From positions 62,001 through 126,000 of the forward strand of contig DATMXP010000040.1 of the NCBI GenBank assembly GCA_035561515.1: 64,000 bases of DNA. Reading direction: 5' to 3'. The translations under genes and the position numbers were made by a program. The notes beneath the pieces were generated by a model. The model ran no database searches and was not told the DNA's origin. It saw nothing but the letters and a program-made list of their open reading frames with translations. This DNA is from Terriglobales bacterium (GTDB lineage Bacteria > Acidobacteriota > Terriglobia > Terriglobales > Acidobacteriaceae). Shown one piece after another: positions 1-7,106 of this stretch (position 1 is its first letter; every line of letters begins with the position of its first letter).

Positions 1-339
1 GCTGTACCAGTCGTGCCCATTCGAGTCGTTCTCCACATAAATGGCCACCGTCGGTATGGCTAACATCATTCCGCCGATATTCACCATCATCCCGTAAGGT
101 CCGCCGGATGAGACGTAAGTGCCCGTGTTGGGATCTGGATAGGGAAAGGTATCAGGTGACTGCGAGTCGAAAATGAAGTTGCCTGTAAGCTGCGTTCCGT
201 TCTGTATCGCCGTTTCGAAAGGATTATCTGGACTGAACATCGTGTACCGAACCGTTCCCGAGAATGTGAACTTCACTGGAGCGGCATACATCTGTAGGTA
301 ACACGCAAACACGAACAGCAGTACGAGGAACTTTCTCAT
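1..339 (-). CDS. Secreted protein of unknown function, C-terminus cut by window edge
   Basis: An open frame starts at the ATG at 339 and runs off the left edge, so only about 113 residues are visible. The first 20 or so residues (MRKFLVLLFVFACYLQMYAA) form a Sec signal peptide. The rest is rich in Gly, Thr, Asn and aromatics, with the segments FTFSGTVRY and GNFIFDSQSPDTF, the look of beta-rich exported proteins that often end in a PEP-CTERM tail in this lineage; the tail itself would lie outside the window. A strong GGAGGG lies just upstream of the ATG. The function is unknown and the PEP-CTERM link is inference. Confidence 0.7.
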   Translation of the reverse strand, partial: MRKFLVLLFVFACYLQMYAAPVKFTFSGTVRYTMFSPDNPFETAIQNGTQLTGNFIFDSQSPDTFPYPDPNTGTYVSSGGPYGMMVNIGGMMLAIPTVAIYVENDSNGHDWYS

Positions 340-671
340 AGCATTCCCTCCGTTCAGTTAGGAAAGGGCGACTCCCTTGGGAGGGACGACGAGTTTGCAA
401 GAAAGGGGAGTATCCCGGGCCGTACTACTGCATGAACAACCCGGGATCAACGCATCGCCTCTGGCCAGAAGAGATTCGCGATGTATTCCCAGGTTCGGTC
501 GGCCTGCCAGTGTTTTGAACCGATGGCTGGATTCTGTTACCACGGCAGGGCGGGGTCAATGGGAATCTGAGGTCGGCTAGGCAGCCTAGTTCCAAATTGG
601 TCTCATACGATCCCGTCCATTTAGGCGCTTGAGAACGATTTGTGTCTCGTTCACCGCTCGGACGGCACCGC
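340..671. other. Intergenic stretch without a recognised gene
   Basis: About 330 bases separate the 3' end of the dehalogenase-like gene from the start of the secreted protein. The open frames on both strands here are short, overlap one another and have no recognisable protein features. I see no tRNA and no obvious terminator hairpin. It probably holds the promoter of the leftward secreted-protein gene, but I cannot place it. Confidence 0.5.
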
Positions 672-1523
672 CTACGCTGCCACGTTCTGTGAGGCGTACT
701 GCGGGAAGCTTCTTTGCCAGACGGCCGCAACCAGCGCGAACTGCGGCGCTAGCCGCGCGAAGTTGTCCACCATCTCCTCGACATCGCGCCACTGATCGGG
801 GGACATATCTTTCAAATGCTTCCGGTGGTCGCGCACTGGCAATCCTGCAACCAACCCAAGCGAACGCCGCGAGACCTCGTCTTTTGCACGCACGAATGTC
901 GGTTGGCTCATCAATTTTTTGGAATCCATCCAGACTGAGGCGAGGTACCCCGGGTAAGGCGAGATCACCCGGAAGAGAGTCGATACATTTTTCATGCCGA
1001 AGGCTTTGCGGATGTCGTTGTAGATGAGCCATGTTCGGATGCCAGCTTCTCGTTCGTTCGGCACGTTCAGTGTCATCATGCGTGCGAGTGCCGAAGCCTG
1101 TTTCCCCGCGGAGACTCTTCCACTTTGGCCGCCGGAATATCCACGCTGCATCAGCCGGGAAAAAAGGACGAGCTTCGGGATGGACCGCAGAAACACGCTC
1201 AGGATTCCGCCTAGTTGTTCAATGTCCCCAATGGAAAACTTCTGCGCTGCCAGAAGCCGAGCCTGAGAGGAAAAATGCCATCCATCGCTCACTGCAAGCG
1301 AGCGCACGAACTCCTCGAGTGCGCGAGATGCCGTCTGGAACTCTTTCGATCGTGCCACCGGCCCTAGGTCATCCCACATTGTCTTCAGGTACGCGGGACA
1401 TCCGGCGGCTAGTTTGAAGGTGCTGGGAACCCAGGGAACGTCGAAACTTGCTCGGATATCGCCGTAAACGCGCTGGAGGTCGGAGGAAACTTCCGTTTCT
1501 TCATACATCCGGGTAAGGGGCAT
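672..1523 (-). CDS. DehI-like (group I) 2-haloacid dehalogenase family protein
   Basis: The 283-residue product has the internal duplication typical of the DehI family: RVYGDIRASFDVPWVPSTF near residue 18 is echoed by LIYNDIRKAFGMKNVSTLF near residue 165, each followed by a P-A/G-YL-W segment. DehI enzymes hydrolyse the carbon-halogen bond of D- and L-2-haloacids; many genomic homologues are untested. I chose the ATG at 1523 because it gives a family-like N-terminus and has GAGAG upstream; an in-frame GTG at 1586 would add 21 residues. It stands alone, leftward. Family membership is recognised from the repeat; dehalogenase activity is inference. Confidence 0.65.
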   Translation of the reverse strand: MPLTRMYEETEVSSDLQRVYGDIRASFDVPWVPSTFKLAAGCPAYLKTMWDDLGPVARSKEFQTASRALEEFVRSLAVSDGWHFSSQARLLAAQKFSIGDIEQLGGILSVFLRSIPKLVLFSRLMQRGYSGGQSGRVSAGKQASALARMMTLNVPNEREAGIRTWLIYNDIRKAFGMKNVSTLFRVISPYPGYLASVWMDSKKLMSQPTFVRAKDEVSRRSLGLVAGLPVRDHRKHLKDMSPDQWRDVEEMVDNFARLAPQFALVAAVWQRSFPQYASQNVAA

Positions 1524-1596
1524 CGCAGAGCTCTCAACAACTATGACGTCCAGAGACGCTGGCCGGTTGTGCGCAATACTCTGCACACCCTGCGAA

Positions 1597-1632
1597 CAAA
1601 AACCCCGAGCACACGCACGTGTACTCGGGGTT
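1597..1632 (-). terminator. Rho-independent terminator after rplS
   Basis: On the minus strand a 9-bp stem (AACCCCGAG at 1601-1609 pairing with CTCGGGGTT at 1624-1632) is followed by a run of five T. It closes the rpsP-to-rplS operon. Confidence 0.8.
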
Positions 1633-1658
1633 CAATCTTCCAGCCAGAGCTGCTGCCG

Positions 1659-2030
1659 TTAGGCTTTCGCTGCGGTCTGGCGGGTATCCAGTTCCTTCAG
1701 GCGGGCAGCCTTGCCACGCAGTCCGCGCAGATAGTACAGCTTCGCGCGGCGAACCTTCGCCTGGCGGGTGACTTCAATCTTGTCGATGACGCGGGTGTTC
1801 ATCGGGAAGATACGCTCCACGCCGTGTCCGAAGCTCATCTTGCGGACCGTGAAGCTGGCCTGCGCGCCCGACGTCTTCTTGATCACAACGCCTTCGAACG
1901 CCTGCAGACGTTCCTTGTCGCCTTCCTTGATCTTGACCTGTACGCGTACGGTGTCGCCCGGCTTGAAGTTCGGCAGATCGGTGCGCTGCGCCTTGGCGAT
2001 GAGTCGCTGAAGAATGGGTGATGTAGACAT
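1659..2030 (-). CDS. rplS: 50S ribosomal protein L19
   Basis: The 123-residue protein shows the L19 pattern throughout: [20 protein letters not shown], then [10 protein letters not shown], then [17 protein letters not shown] and the C-terminal [21 protein letters not shown]19 sits at the interface between the ribosomal subunits. It is the last gene of the conserved rpsP-khpA-rimM-trmD-rplS order, separated from trmD by about 95 bases that include a hairpin repeat, and followed by a strong terminator. Length is normal for the family. Confidence 0.98.
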   Translation of the reverse strand: MSTSPILQRLIAKAQRTDLPNFKPGDTVRVQVKIKEGDKERLQAFEGVVIKKTSGAQASFTVRKMSFGHGVERIFPMNTRVIDKIEVTRQAKVRRAKLYYLRGLRGKAARLKELDTRQTAAKA

Positions 2031-2091
2031 TTTTCTTTTCCTTTACCTTCTGCGCCGTGCGCAGGATCTTTTACTTCTGAACTTGTTCTCG

Positions 2092-2124
2092 GGTGCCCCA
2101 TCCTTCGCGCAGCGAAGGGTGGGA
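2092..2124. repeat. Dispersed hairpin repeat, family A copy 1 (short form)
   Basis: The sequence begins GGTGCCCCATCC and continues with CCTTCGC-GCA-GCGAAGG, then GTGGG, so CCCCATCC pairs broadly with GGGTGGG. It lies between trmD and rplS and touches the trmD stop. The same head and tail recur at 33184, 35117 and 35323 with a different inner stem, and in diverged form at 3753. Confidence 0.75.
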
Positions 2125-2931
2125 TCACACCGTCTCTAATTCCCGCCGAAGCTCATCCAGCAGCTTCCGGTCTTCCTTACTCAATTCCGATTCGTCCAGC
2201 AACTCTGGACGGTTCCGCAGGGTTTTTGCCAGCGCCTCTTTGCGCCGCCACCGGCGAATCTCATCGTGGTTGCCGTTCAGCAGCGCCTCCGGCACACTCA
2301 TGCCGCGGTAATCCGCCGGACGCGTGTAATGCGGATAATCCAGCAATCCACCTGACCCGCAGGTCGAATCCGGCTCGCCGTCGAGCACATGCTCGTCTGC
2401 CGTGAACGACTCCTGCTTCGCCGACGCCACATTCCCGAGCGCACCCGGGATGAGCCTCGTAACCGTGTCCACGATCAGCGCCGCTCCGAGTTCGCCGCCG
2501 CTCAGCACGAAATCGCCGACCGAAACTTCGCGATCAGCAATGTGCTGGGCCACGCGCTCGTCCACCCCTTCGTACCGGCCGCAGATCACCGTTACCCGCT
2601 CCAGCCTCACCAACTCAGACGCCATCCTCTGATCGAACCGGCGTCCGCCGGGCGAAAGCAGGATTACCGACTCGCGGTTCGTATCCCGCTGCGCTTTCGA
2701 CGTAACCCGCAGAAACTCAACACAATCAAAGATCGGTTCCGGCTTCAGCACCATGCCTTCGCCGCCGCCAAATGGGCGGTCATCCACCGTTCTGTGCTTG
2801 TCTTTGGTAAAGACCCGCAGATCGTGGATGTTGATCTCGACCAGTCCGGCCTCTTTCGCCCGCCGGATAATGCCGAAATCGAATGGGCCACGAAAGAAGT
2901 CGGGAAAAATCGTGATGATCTCGAACTTCAT
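2125..2931 (-). CDS. trmD: tRNA (guanine37-N1)-methyltransferase
   Basis: TrmD transfers a methyl group from S-adenosylmethionine to N1 of G37 in tRNAs, preventing +1 frameshifting. The 268-residue protein begins MKFEIITIFPDFF and carries the SPOUT trefoil-knot motifs: DDRPFGGGEGMV near residue 50, ICGRYEGVDERV near 115, and VGDFVLSGGELGA near 137, then YTRPADYRG. The C-terminal helical domain NGNHDEIRRWRRKEAL is intact. The start overlaps the end of rimM by 4 bases (ATGA), indicating translational coupling. Confidence 0.97.
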   Translation of the reverse strand: MKFEIITIFPDFFRGPFDFGIIRRAKEAGLVEINIHDLRVFTKDKHRTVDDRPFGGGEGMVLKPEPIFDCVEFLRVTSKAQRDTNRESVILLSPGGRRFDQRMASELVRLERVTVICGRYEGVDERVAQHIADREVSVGDFVLSGGELGAALIVDTVTRLIPGALGNVASAKQESFTADEHVLDGEPDSTCGSGGLLDYPHYTRPADYRGMSVPEALLNGNHDEIRRWRRKEALAKTLRNRPELLDESELSKEDRKLLDELRRELETV

Positions 2932-3488
2932 TCGTTGCCTTGCCTCTGCTTCTCATCCGAGGAAAGCGGAGCATTAATCTCCAGCATCCCTTCGGGCAGA
3001 TGCAACTGAATCTTCTTTGCTGCTGTGTCCACCAGCTTCGTGTACTGCTCGGCCAACGGAATCATGTGCTCCGTTTGGCCCTGGCGAACCAGCAACACCG
3101 GCGCCTCTCCAGCGCCAAACTCCACGTCGGCCACCGTGCCGACCTCGCGTGCCTGGTCAAAAACCACACAGCCGATCAGGTCGCTCACATACCAACCTTC
3201 TTCGAGCTTTGTCCGCTCCGTGGCTGGTACCTGGATCTCGCACTTCAGCAGCGTTTCCGCATCGCTGATCGAATCAATCCCGGCAAACTTCAGGACCATG
3301 TAGTCCTTATGTGGCCAGAAGTCCTCGACCTGCAACTCGCGCCGCTGGTCTTTCTGATCCAACGCAAAAACCCTGCGACGATCCTCGAACCGCTCGGGAA
3401 AGTCGCTGAACATCTCGACGGCCACTTCGCCGCGCCGGCCCTGCGTCTTCACGACGCGCGCGATGGTGACGAAATCGTTATTCGACAA
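2928..3488 (-). CDS. rimM: Ribosome maturation factor RimM
   Basis: RimM binds S19 in the head of the 30S subunit and assists late 16S rRNA processing. The product shows an N-terminal RimM barrel (VVKTQGRRGEVAVEMFSDFP) and a C-terminal PRC-barrel (EEGWYVSDLIGCVV, then GAGEAPVLLVR and IPLAEQYTKLVD). I choose a TTG start at 3488, which gives 186 residues, the family length, and overlaps the end of khpA by 11 bases; longer readings extend back inside khpA and have no family support. It is coupled to trmD downstream. Confidence 0.88.
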   Translation of the reverse strand: MSNNDFVTIARVVKTQGRRGEVAVEMFSDFPERFEDRRRVFALDQKDQRRELQVEDFWPHKDYMVLKFAGIDSISDAETLLKCEIQVPATERTKLEEGWYVSDLIGCVVFDQAREVGTVADVEFGAGEAPVLLVRQGQTEHMIPLAEQYTKLVDTAAKKIQLHLPEGMLEINAPLSSDEKQRQGNE

Positions 3489-3732
3489 TGTCGAGCACGT
3501 AGCGCTTGTTCTGCACTTCGCCGATGGCGTCAAGCACACTGCGCAATGCCTTGGCGGTGCGTCCGGACTTGCCGATCACCTTACCCATCGCCTCTTCCGG
3601 AACGGTGAGTTCGAAGACGACTTCGCCTTCTTCATCGAACTGCTCGACCTCCACACCTTCGCTGCTGCCCACCAGGGCGGTAGCGAGGTCGGTCACGAGT
3701 GTCTTCACCTGCTCGTCAGTGACTTGGGGCAT
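3478..3732 (-). CDS. khpA: KhpA-type KH-domain RNA-binding protein
   Basis: This 84-residue protein is a single type II KH domain: VVFELTVPEEAMGKVIGKSG carries the GxxG loop (GKSG) that grips single-stranded RNA, followed by RTAKALRSVLDAI. In Gram-positive bacteria KhpA pairs with KhpB and affects cell division and sRNA metabolism. It is usually found, as here, between rpsP and rimM. An acidic N-terminal stretch (EGVEVEQFDEEGEVV) precedes the loop. The call is secure; its RNA partners in this organism are unknown. Confidence 0.93.
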   Translation of the reverse strand: MPQVTDEQVKTLVTDLATALVGSSEGVEVEQFDEEGEVVFELTVPEEAMGKVIGKSGRTAKALRSVLDAIGEVQNKRYVLDIVE

Positions 3733-3752
3733 TCGTTCCCTCGAAAGTTATC

Positions 3753-3791
3753 GGTGCCCCATGTCTGCCTTCTTTGGGCAAACGTGGGACT
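3753..3791. repeat. Diverged hairpin repeat related to family A
   Basis: GGTGCCCCATGTCTGCC, a short TTCTTT loop and GGGCAAACGTGGGAC form an imperfect hairpin with G-U pairs. It shares the GGTGCCCCAT head with the family A copies and lies between rpsP and khpA, so it is inside the operon transcript. Confidence 0.6.
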
Positions 3792-3795
3792 ACAA

Positions 3796-4047
3796 CTATG
3801 CTGCGGTTGTAGCCGCGGGCAGCTTCGAAACCAACACGCGAACGCGATCGGACATCTGCGCGCCCTTGCCCACCCAGTAATCCACACGTTCCCGCTTGAT
3901 GTTCACAGTCGCGGGGTTCGTGCGCGGATTGTACTGGCCAACGACCTCAACAGAACGGCCATTGCGGGCACGGTCTTTCTCGATCACGACGACACGGTAA
4001 TACGGTTGCTTGCGCGCTCCAACGCGCGCTAAACGAATCATCAGCAC
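3796..4047 (-). CDS. rpsP: 30S ribosomal protein S16
   Basis: The 83-residue protein carries the S16 signature MIRLARVGARKQPYYRVVV at its N-terminus, followed by GRSVEVVGQYNPR and a Trp-containing C-terminus (ERVDYWVGKGAQMSDRV). S16 is an early assembly protein of the 30S subunit. A GTG at 4047 has GGA 10 bases upstream and is the likelier start; an ATG at 4041 would give the textbook MIRL start. It is the first gene of the translation operon. Confidence 0.96.
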   Translation of the reverse strand: MLMIRLARVGARKQPYYRVVVIEKDRARNGRSVEVVGQYNPRTNPATVNIKRERVDYWVGKGAQMSDRVRVLVSKLPAATTAA

Positions 4048-4169
4048 GTTAACTGATTCCTTTTGTTGAATTTCCGGATTAGACCGATTGGAACGACCGA
4101 TCAGGACAAACCGGCAACACCAGCCTGCCAGCCCTCAAGACACACTGGGAGCAGGGGTGCAAACCGTTA

Positions 4170-4198
4170 TTATTACGTAAGTTGCCCCGTTTGGGCAA
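4170..4198 (-). promoter_or_regulatory. Candidate sigma-70 promoter for the rpsP operon
   Basis: Read on the minus strand, TTGCCC (4198-4193) is followed after 17 bases by TAATAA (4175-4170), with another T just after. It lies about 120 bases upstream of rpsP, in the gap after the STAS gene. A short TTGCCC/GGGCAA inverted repeat overlaps the -35 box. This is prediction from sequence only. Confidence 0.45.
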
Positions 4199-4221
4199 GC
4201 TGAACGTACCCAACCCACCGC

Positions 4222-4581
4222 TTACGGCATCTTCGTCAGATAAGCCCCGCAGTTCTCAAACGCATTCAGCAAATGCGTTATGCCGAACAACTGCTTCACC
4301 GGCCTGCTTAGATTGTAGAGTTGCAGGCGGCATCCAGCTGACCTCGACGAGACCAGAACCTGAACCAGCGCTCCCAACCCTGAGCTATCCAGGTGCGTTA
4401 CATCACAGAGGTCCAGCACGATCCTTTGATCGGGCCGAAACATCATTTTTACGTCGGCAAGAAACCCGGATGTCGCCCCTGCCACAAGTCGGCCCTTGCA
4501 CATCACGAGCAAGCCGTTCTCAATGCTCTCCGTTCGATAGCTGAAGTCCCGCCCTGCCTGTGTTCCTGCTTGTAATGCCAT
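4222..4581 (-). CDS. STAS-domain anti-sigma factor antagonist
   Basis: The 119-residue product is a single STAS domain of the SpoIIAA/RsbV type. The phosphorylatable serine lies in DLCDVTHLDSSGLGALVQVL near residue 67. Such proteins bind and sequester anti-sigma kinases when unphosphorylated, and are reactivated by PP2C-type phosphatases. No kinase or sigma gene is adjacent; two GAF-PP2C phosphatases lie elsewhere in the window (26652 and 47575). The start is an ATG preceded by GGGGGTGAG. The family is certain, the pathway unknown. Confidence 0.9.
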   Translation of the reverse strand: MALQAGTQAGRDFSYRTESIENGLLVMCKGRLVAGATSGFLADVKMMFRPDQRIVLDLCDVTHLDSSGLGALVQVLVSSRSAGCRLQLYNLSRPVKQLFGITHLLNAFENCGAYLTKMP

Positions 4582-4643
4582 CGCTCACCCCCATCGATGT
4601 ATGCAGTATTGGTCTTACCGGGGGTGAATATGAACTTCGGAAC

Positions 4644-4946
4644 TTAGGCACGACCCCTGATTTTTGCGGCCCACCACCGCAATCCCACAAACAGGAAGCG
4701 CCAGTCGTGGAAGAATTCTGGCAACTTTCGCTCGAATGCATGGCCGATGAACTGGAGCACCCATCCCACAACAAACAGCGCTAGCGCCCACTTCCACAGT
4801 GGACGATGCCAAAAGCCCCCAACCCCCAACAGCAGAGACACCACAATCGTCGGGATCCCGAACGTGTGGCACATGCGATTTACCGGATGCTGATGGCTCG
4901 AGGCGTACTGCGCAATCCACTGCTCACTGGTCTTCCCACCCAACAT
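4644..4946 (-). CDS. Mpo1-like (DUF962) membrane protein
   Basis: The 100-residue protein has the family pattern YASSHQHPVNRMCHTFGIP near residue 15 and QFIGHAFERKLPEF near 65, with histidines flanking two hydrophobic segments. The yeast member Mpo1 is an Fe(II)-dependent dioxygenase that shortens 2-hydroxy fatty acids; bacterial homologues are mostly untested. The conserved His in HQHP, CH and GHAFE are present. It is a single leftward gene about 60 bases upstream of the STAS gene. Family assignment is good, enzymatic role inferred. Confidence 0.82.
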   Translation of the reverse strand: MLGGKTSEQWIAQYASSHQHPVNRMCHTFGIPTIVVSLLLGVGGFWHRPLWKWALALFVVGWVLQFIGHAFERKLPEFFHDWRFLFVGLRWWAAKIRGRA

Positions 4947-5044
4947 GGCGCAAGATCATACAGCGGAAATGACCGGTTGACGAGAGGGGTAAAATAAAGC
5001 CTGAAGTTTCGCCGCCGATGGTGAAGACATCGACGGCGGTGCTG

Positions 5045-5158
5045 CTACTTCCGAAGAAGCAATAGCACGATGGCTGCTAACGCCACCAGACTCACAGCGG
5101 TCGCCAGTACGAATCGATCGTCGATCCGAATGGCAAACCGGAGTCTAGAACGCTGCAT
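5045..5158 (-). CDS. 37-residue single-span membrane peptide
   Basis: A short frame encodes a basic N-terminus (MQRSRLRFAIRI), a transmembrane helix of about 20 residues (FVLATAVSLVALAAIVLLLL) and a final RK. Its support is the ribosome binding site: AAGGGAGGTGAT at 5163-5174 closely matches the anti-Shine-Dalgarno complement, with GGAGG 8 bases from the ATG at 5158. The frame also opens further upstream but without such a site. No function is recognised. A possible role as a small membrane regulator is speculation. Confidence 0.5.
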   Translation of the reverse strand: MQRSRLRFAIRIDDRFVLATAVSLVALAAIVLLLLRK

Positions 5159-5190
5159 ACGCATCACCTCCCTTCGATGGGCATATAGGA

Positions 5191-5214
5191 ACGCCCCGGT
5201 TGCGCCCGGGGCGT
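5191..5214. repeat. GC-rich perfect hairpin upstream of the small membrane peptide
   Basis: ACGCCCCGG pairs with CCGGGGCGT around a 6-base loop. On the plus strand it is followed by TTTCGTTT, a weak terminator tail; on the minus strand it precedes the strong ribosome binding site of the 37-residue peptide. The rest of the gap from 5159 to 5457 holds nothing else I recognise except the purE -10 box. Confidence 0.6.
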
Positions 5215-5445
5215 TTTCGTTTGGTGGATTCCCGCCACCAAAGAACTGTCTCCCGGCGCCCGCCACACTTCGAATGAAGGCCTTGCGATACTAAATACCA
5301 CCCGTCAGCGCCGTATGTGATATGCCGCACTGGATCTGGCATTTCGACGATCAGCTTTCCCCAATCCATCCTCCCGCCGGACACCTCCAACTTCGTCAGC
5401 AAGCGACATCATCGAAAGTCTTGTGCTCGTTCCCTGCTCTGGTGA

Positions 5446-5451
5446 AATAAT
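5446..5451 (+). promoter_or_regulatory. Candidate -10 box directly before purE
   Basis: AATAAT ends 6 bases before the purE ATG at 5458 and there is no Shine-Dalgarno between them. If this is the -10 element, transcription would begin at or next to the start codon. TTGTGC 19 bases upstream is a poor -35. Confidence 0.4.
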
Positions 5452-5457
5452 CCCGTC

Positions 5458-5958
5458 ATGGCAAACACAAACGCCGGCTCTCCGTTGGTCGGTATCATCA
5501 TGGGATCGAAGAGCGATCTGGACATGCTCACTCCCGCCTCCGAAATCCTGAAAGAATTGGGCGTGCCTCACGAGATGAAGATCGTCTCTGCCCACCGCAC
5601 TCCTGACCGGATGATCGAATACGCCGAGACTGCCGAATCGCGGGGTCTCGAAGTCATCATCGCTGGCGCGGGCGGCGCGGCTCATCTGCCGGGCATGGTG
5701 GCGGCAAAAACCACCCTGCCCGTTCTGGGAGTGCCCGTCCCCGCCACGATGTTGCAGGGCATCGACTCCCTTCTCTCCATCGTGCAGATGCCCAAGGGTG
5801 TACCCGTCGGCACACTCGCCATCGGCAAGCCTGGTGCTGCCAACGCCGGATTGTTCGCCATCTCCATACTCGCCAACAAGCGTCCTGAACTGCGCGAGAA
5901 GCTGAAGGCCTGGCGCAATGCGCGTCGTGAAGAAGTCCTCAAACAGGAGTTGCCGTAG
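5458..5958 (+). CDS. purE: N5-carboxyaminoimidazole ribonucleotide mutase
   Basis: Class I PurE moves the carboxyl group of N5-CAIR to C4 of the imidazole ring in purine synthesis. The 166-residue protein has the binding loop [13 protein letters not shown] near residue 12, the catalytic histidine in [10 protein letters not shown] near 44, and [15 protein letters not shown] near 72. Class I is expected because purK follows, overlapping by one base (TAGTG). There is a short extension at the C-terminus ([12 protein letters not shown]). Confidence 0.97.
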   Translation: MANTNAGSPLVGIIMGSKSDLDMLTPASEILKELGVPHEMKIVSAHRTPDRMIEYAETAESRGLEVIIAGAGGAAHLPGMVAAKTTLPVLGVPVPATMLQGIDSLLSIVQMPKGVPVGTLAIGKPGAANAGLFAISILANKRPELREKLKAWRNARREEVLKQELP

Positions 5959-7097
5959 TGGCTGCTATTCTTCCCGGCTCCACCATTGGATTTTTCGGCG
6001 GAGGCCAACTCGGCCGCATGACCGCCATGGTTGCGCGCTCGTTCGGCTATCGCATCCAGGTCATCGATCCCGATCGCGACTGTCCCGCCGGATACATCGC
6101 CGATCACTCCATCGCCGCCAGTTTCAGCGACGTCGAAGCTGCCGTCACCATGGCCAAGCACTGCGATGTGCTGACACTCGAAATCGAGAAGATCGGTCTC
6201 GACGCATTGAATGCCGCGGCCCACTTCGCGCCGGTACGCCCTTCAGCGCGAGTGCTTGAAATTATCCAGGACCGTGCCAAGCAGAAAGATTGGCTCGCGA
6301 AGCACGGCTTTCCTATCGGTGACTACCGCAAAGCTGCTTCGGTTCAGGAACTCGCCGAAGCCATCGAGCAAGTCGGACCCCGCGTGTTCGCCAAGGCTGC
6401 TTTTGGTGGGTACGACGGCCGGGGCCAGTTCGAGATCACTTCACCCACCCAAGCCGCGGAAGCCTGGGATGCGCTCCACGCACCCTTGGTCGTCGCCGAG
6501 AAAACTCTCGACCTCGAGTGCGAAGTCTCCATGATGGTCGCCCGCCGTCCGTCCGGACAGACCATGGTCTTTCCTCCGGCGATGAACTACCACGAGCAGC
6601 GCATCCTCGCGTGGTCCGTAACGCCTGCCCCGGTTTCCGAACGCATCACCAAAGACGCTTCTGAAATTGCCAACGAGATCGCCCGCAAAATCGAGATCGA
6701 AGGCCTGCTCGCCATCGAAATGTTCGTCACCACGGACGGCCGCCTGCTCGTCAACGAACTCGCTCCTCGACCGCACAACAGCTTTCATGCCACCCAGCGT
6801 GCGTGCGTCACCAGCCAGTTCGAGCAACTGATGCGCGCCGTCTGCGATCTGCCGCTGGGCTCAGTGGAATTGCTTCGTCCTGCTGCTATCGCAAATTTGC
6901 TCGGCGACCTCTGGCTCGAAGGAAGTCATCCGGATTTCGAATCTGCCCTGGCGATCCCCGGCGTTCGTCTGCACCTTTACGAGAAACACACGCCGCGCCC
7001 GGGAAGAAAGATGGGACACCTCAGCGCGATCGGTGACACCGTCGAAGAGGCACTCGACCGCGTGAAGCACGCCTACCACTGTCTCGAAAAGTGTTGA
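5958..7097 (+). CDS. purK: 5-(carboxyamino)imidazole ribonucleotide synthase
   Basis: PurK uses ATP and bicarbonate to carboxylate AIR to N5-CAIR, the substrate of PurE. The 379-residue ATP-grasp protein begins with the nucleotide-binding GFFGGGQLGRMTAM and has AKAAFGGYDGRGQFEI near residue 146 (ATP-grasp loop), ECEVSMMVAR near 188, and the metal-binding LLVNELAPRPHNSFHAT near 263. It starts at a GTG overlapping the purE stop. Nothing unusual beyond the GTG start. Confidence 0.97.
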   Translation: MAAILPGSTIGFFGGGQLGRMTAMVARSFGYRIQVIDPDRDCPAGYIADHSIAASFSDVEAAVTMAKHCDVLTLEIEKIGLDALNAAAHFAPVRPSARVLEIIQDRAKQKDWLAKHGFPIGDYRKAASVQELAEAIEQVGPRVFAKAAFGGYDGRGQFEITSPTQAAEAWDALHAPLVVAEKTLDLECEVSMMVARRPSGQTMVFPPAMNYHEQRILAWSVTPAPVSERITKDASEIANEIARKIEIEGLLAIEMFVTTDGRLLVNELAPRPHNSFHATQRACVTSQFEQLMRAVCDLPLGSVELLRPAAIANLLGDLWLEGSHPDFESALAIPGVRLHLYEKHTPRPGRKMGHLSAIGDTVEEALDRVKHAYHCLEKC

Positions 7098-7106
7098 AGT
7101 CGTTCG

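Noticed and set aside
4169-4198. TTGCCC/GGGCAA inverted repeat before rpsP as a riboswitch or terminator
   Set aside because: The stem is only 6 bp with no T-run, and it overlaps a plausible promoter -35 box instead.
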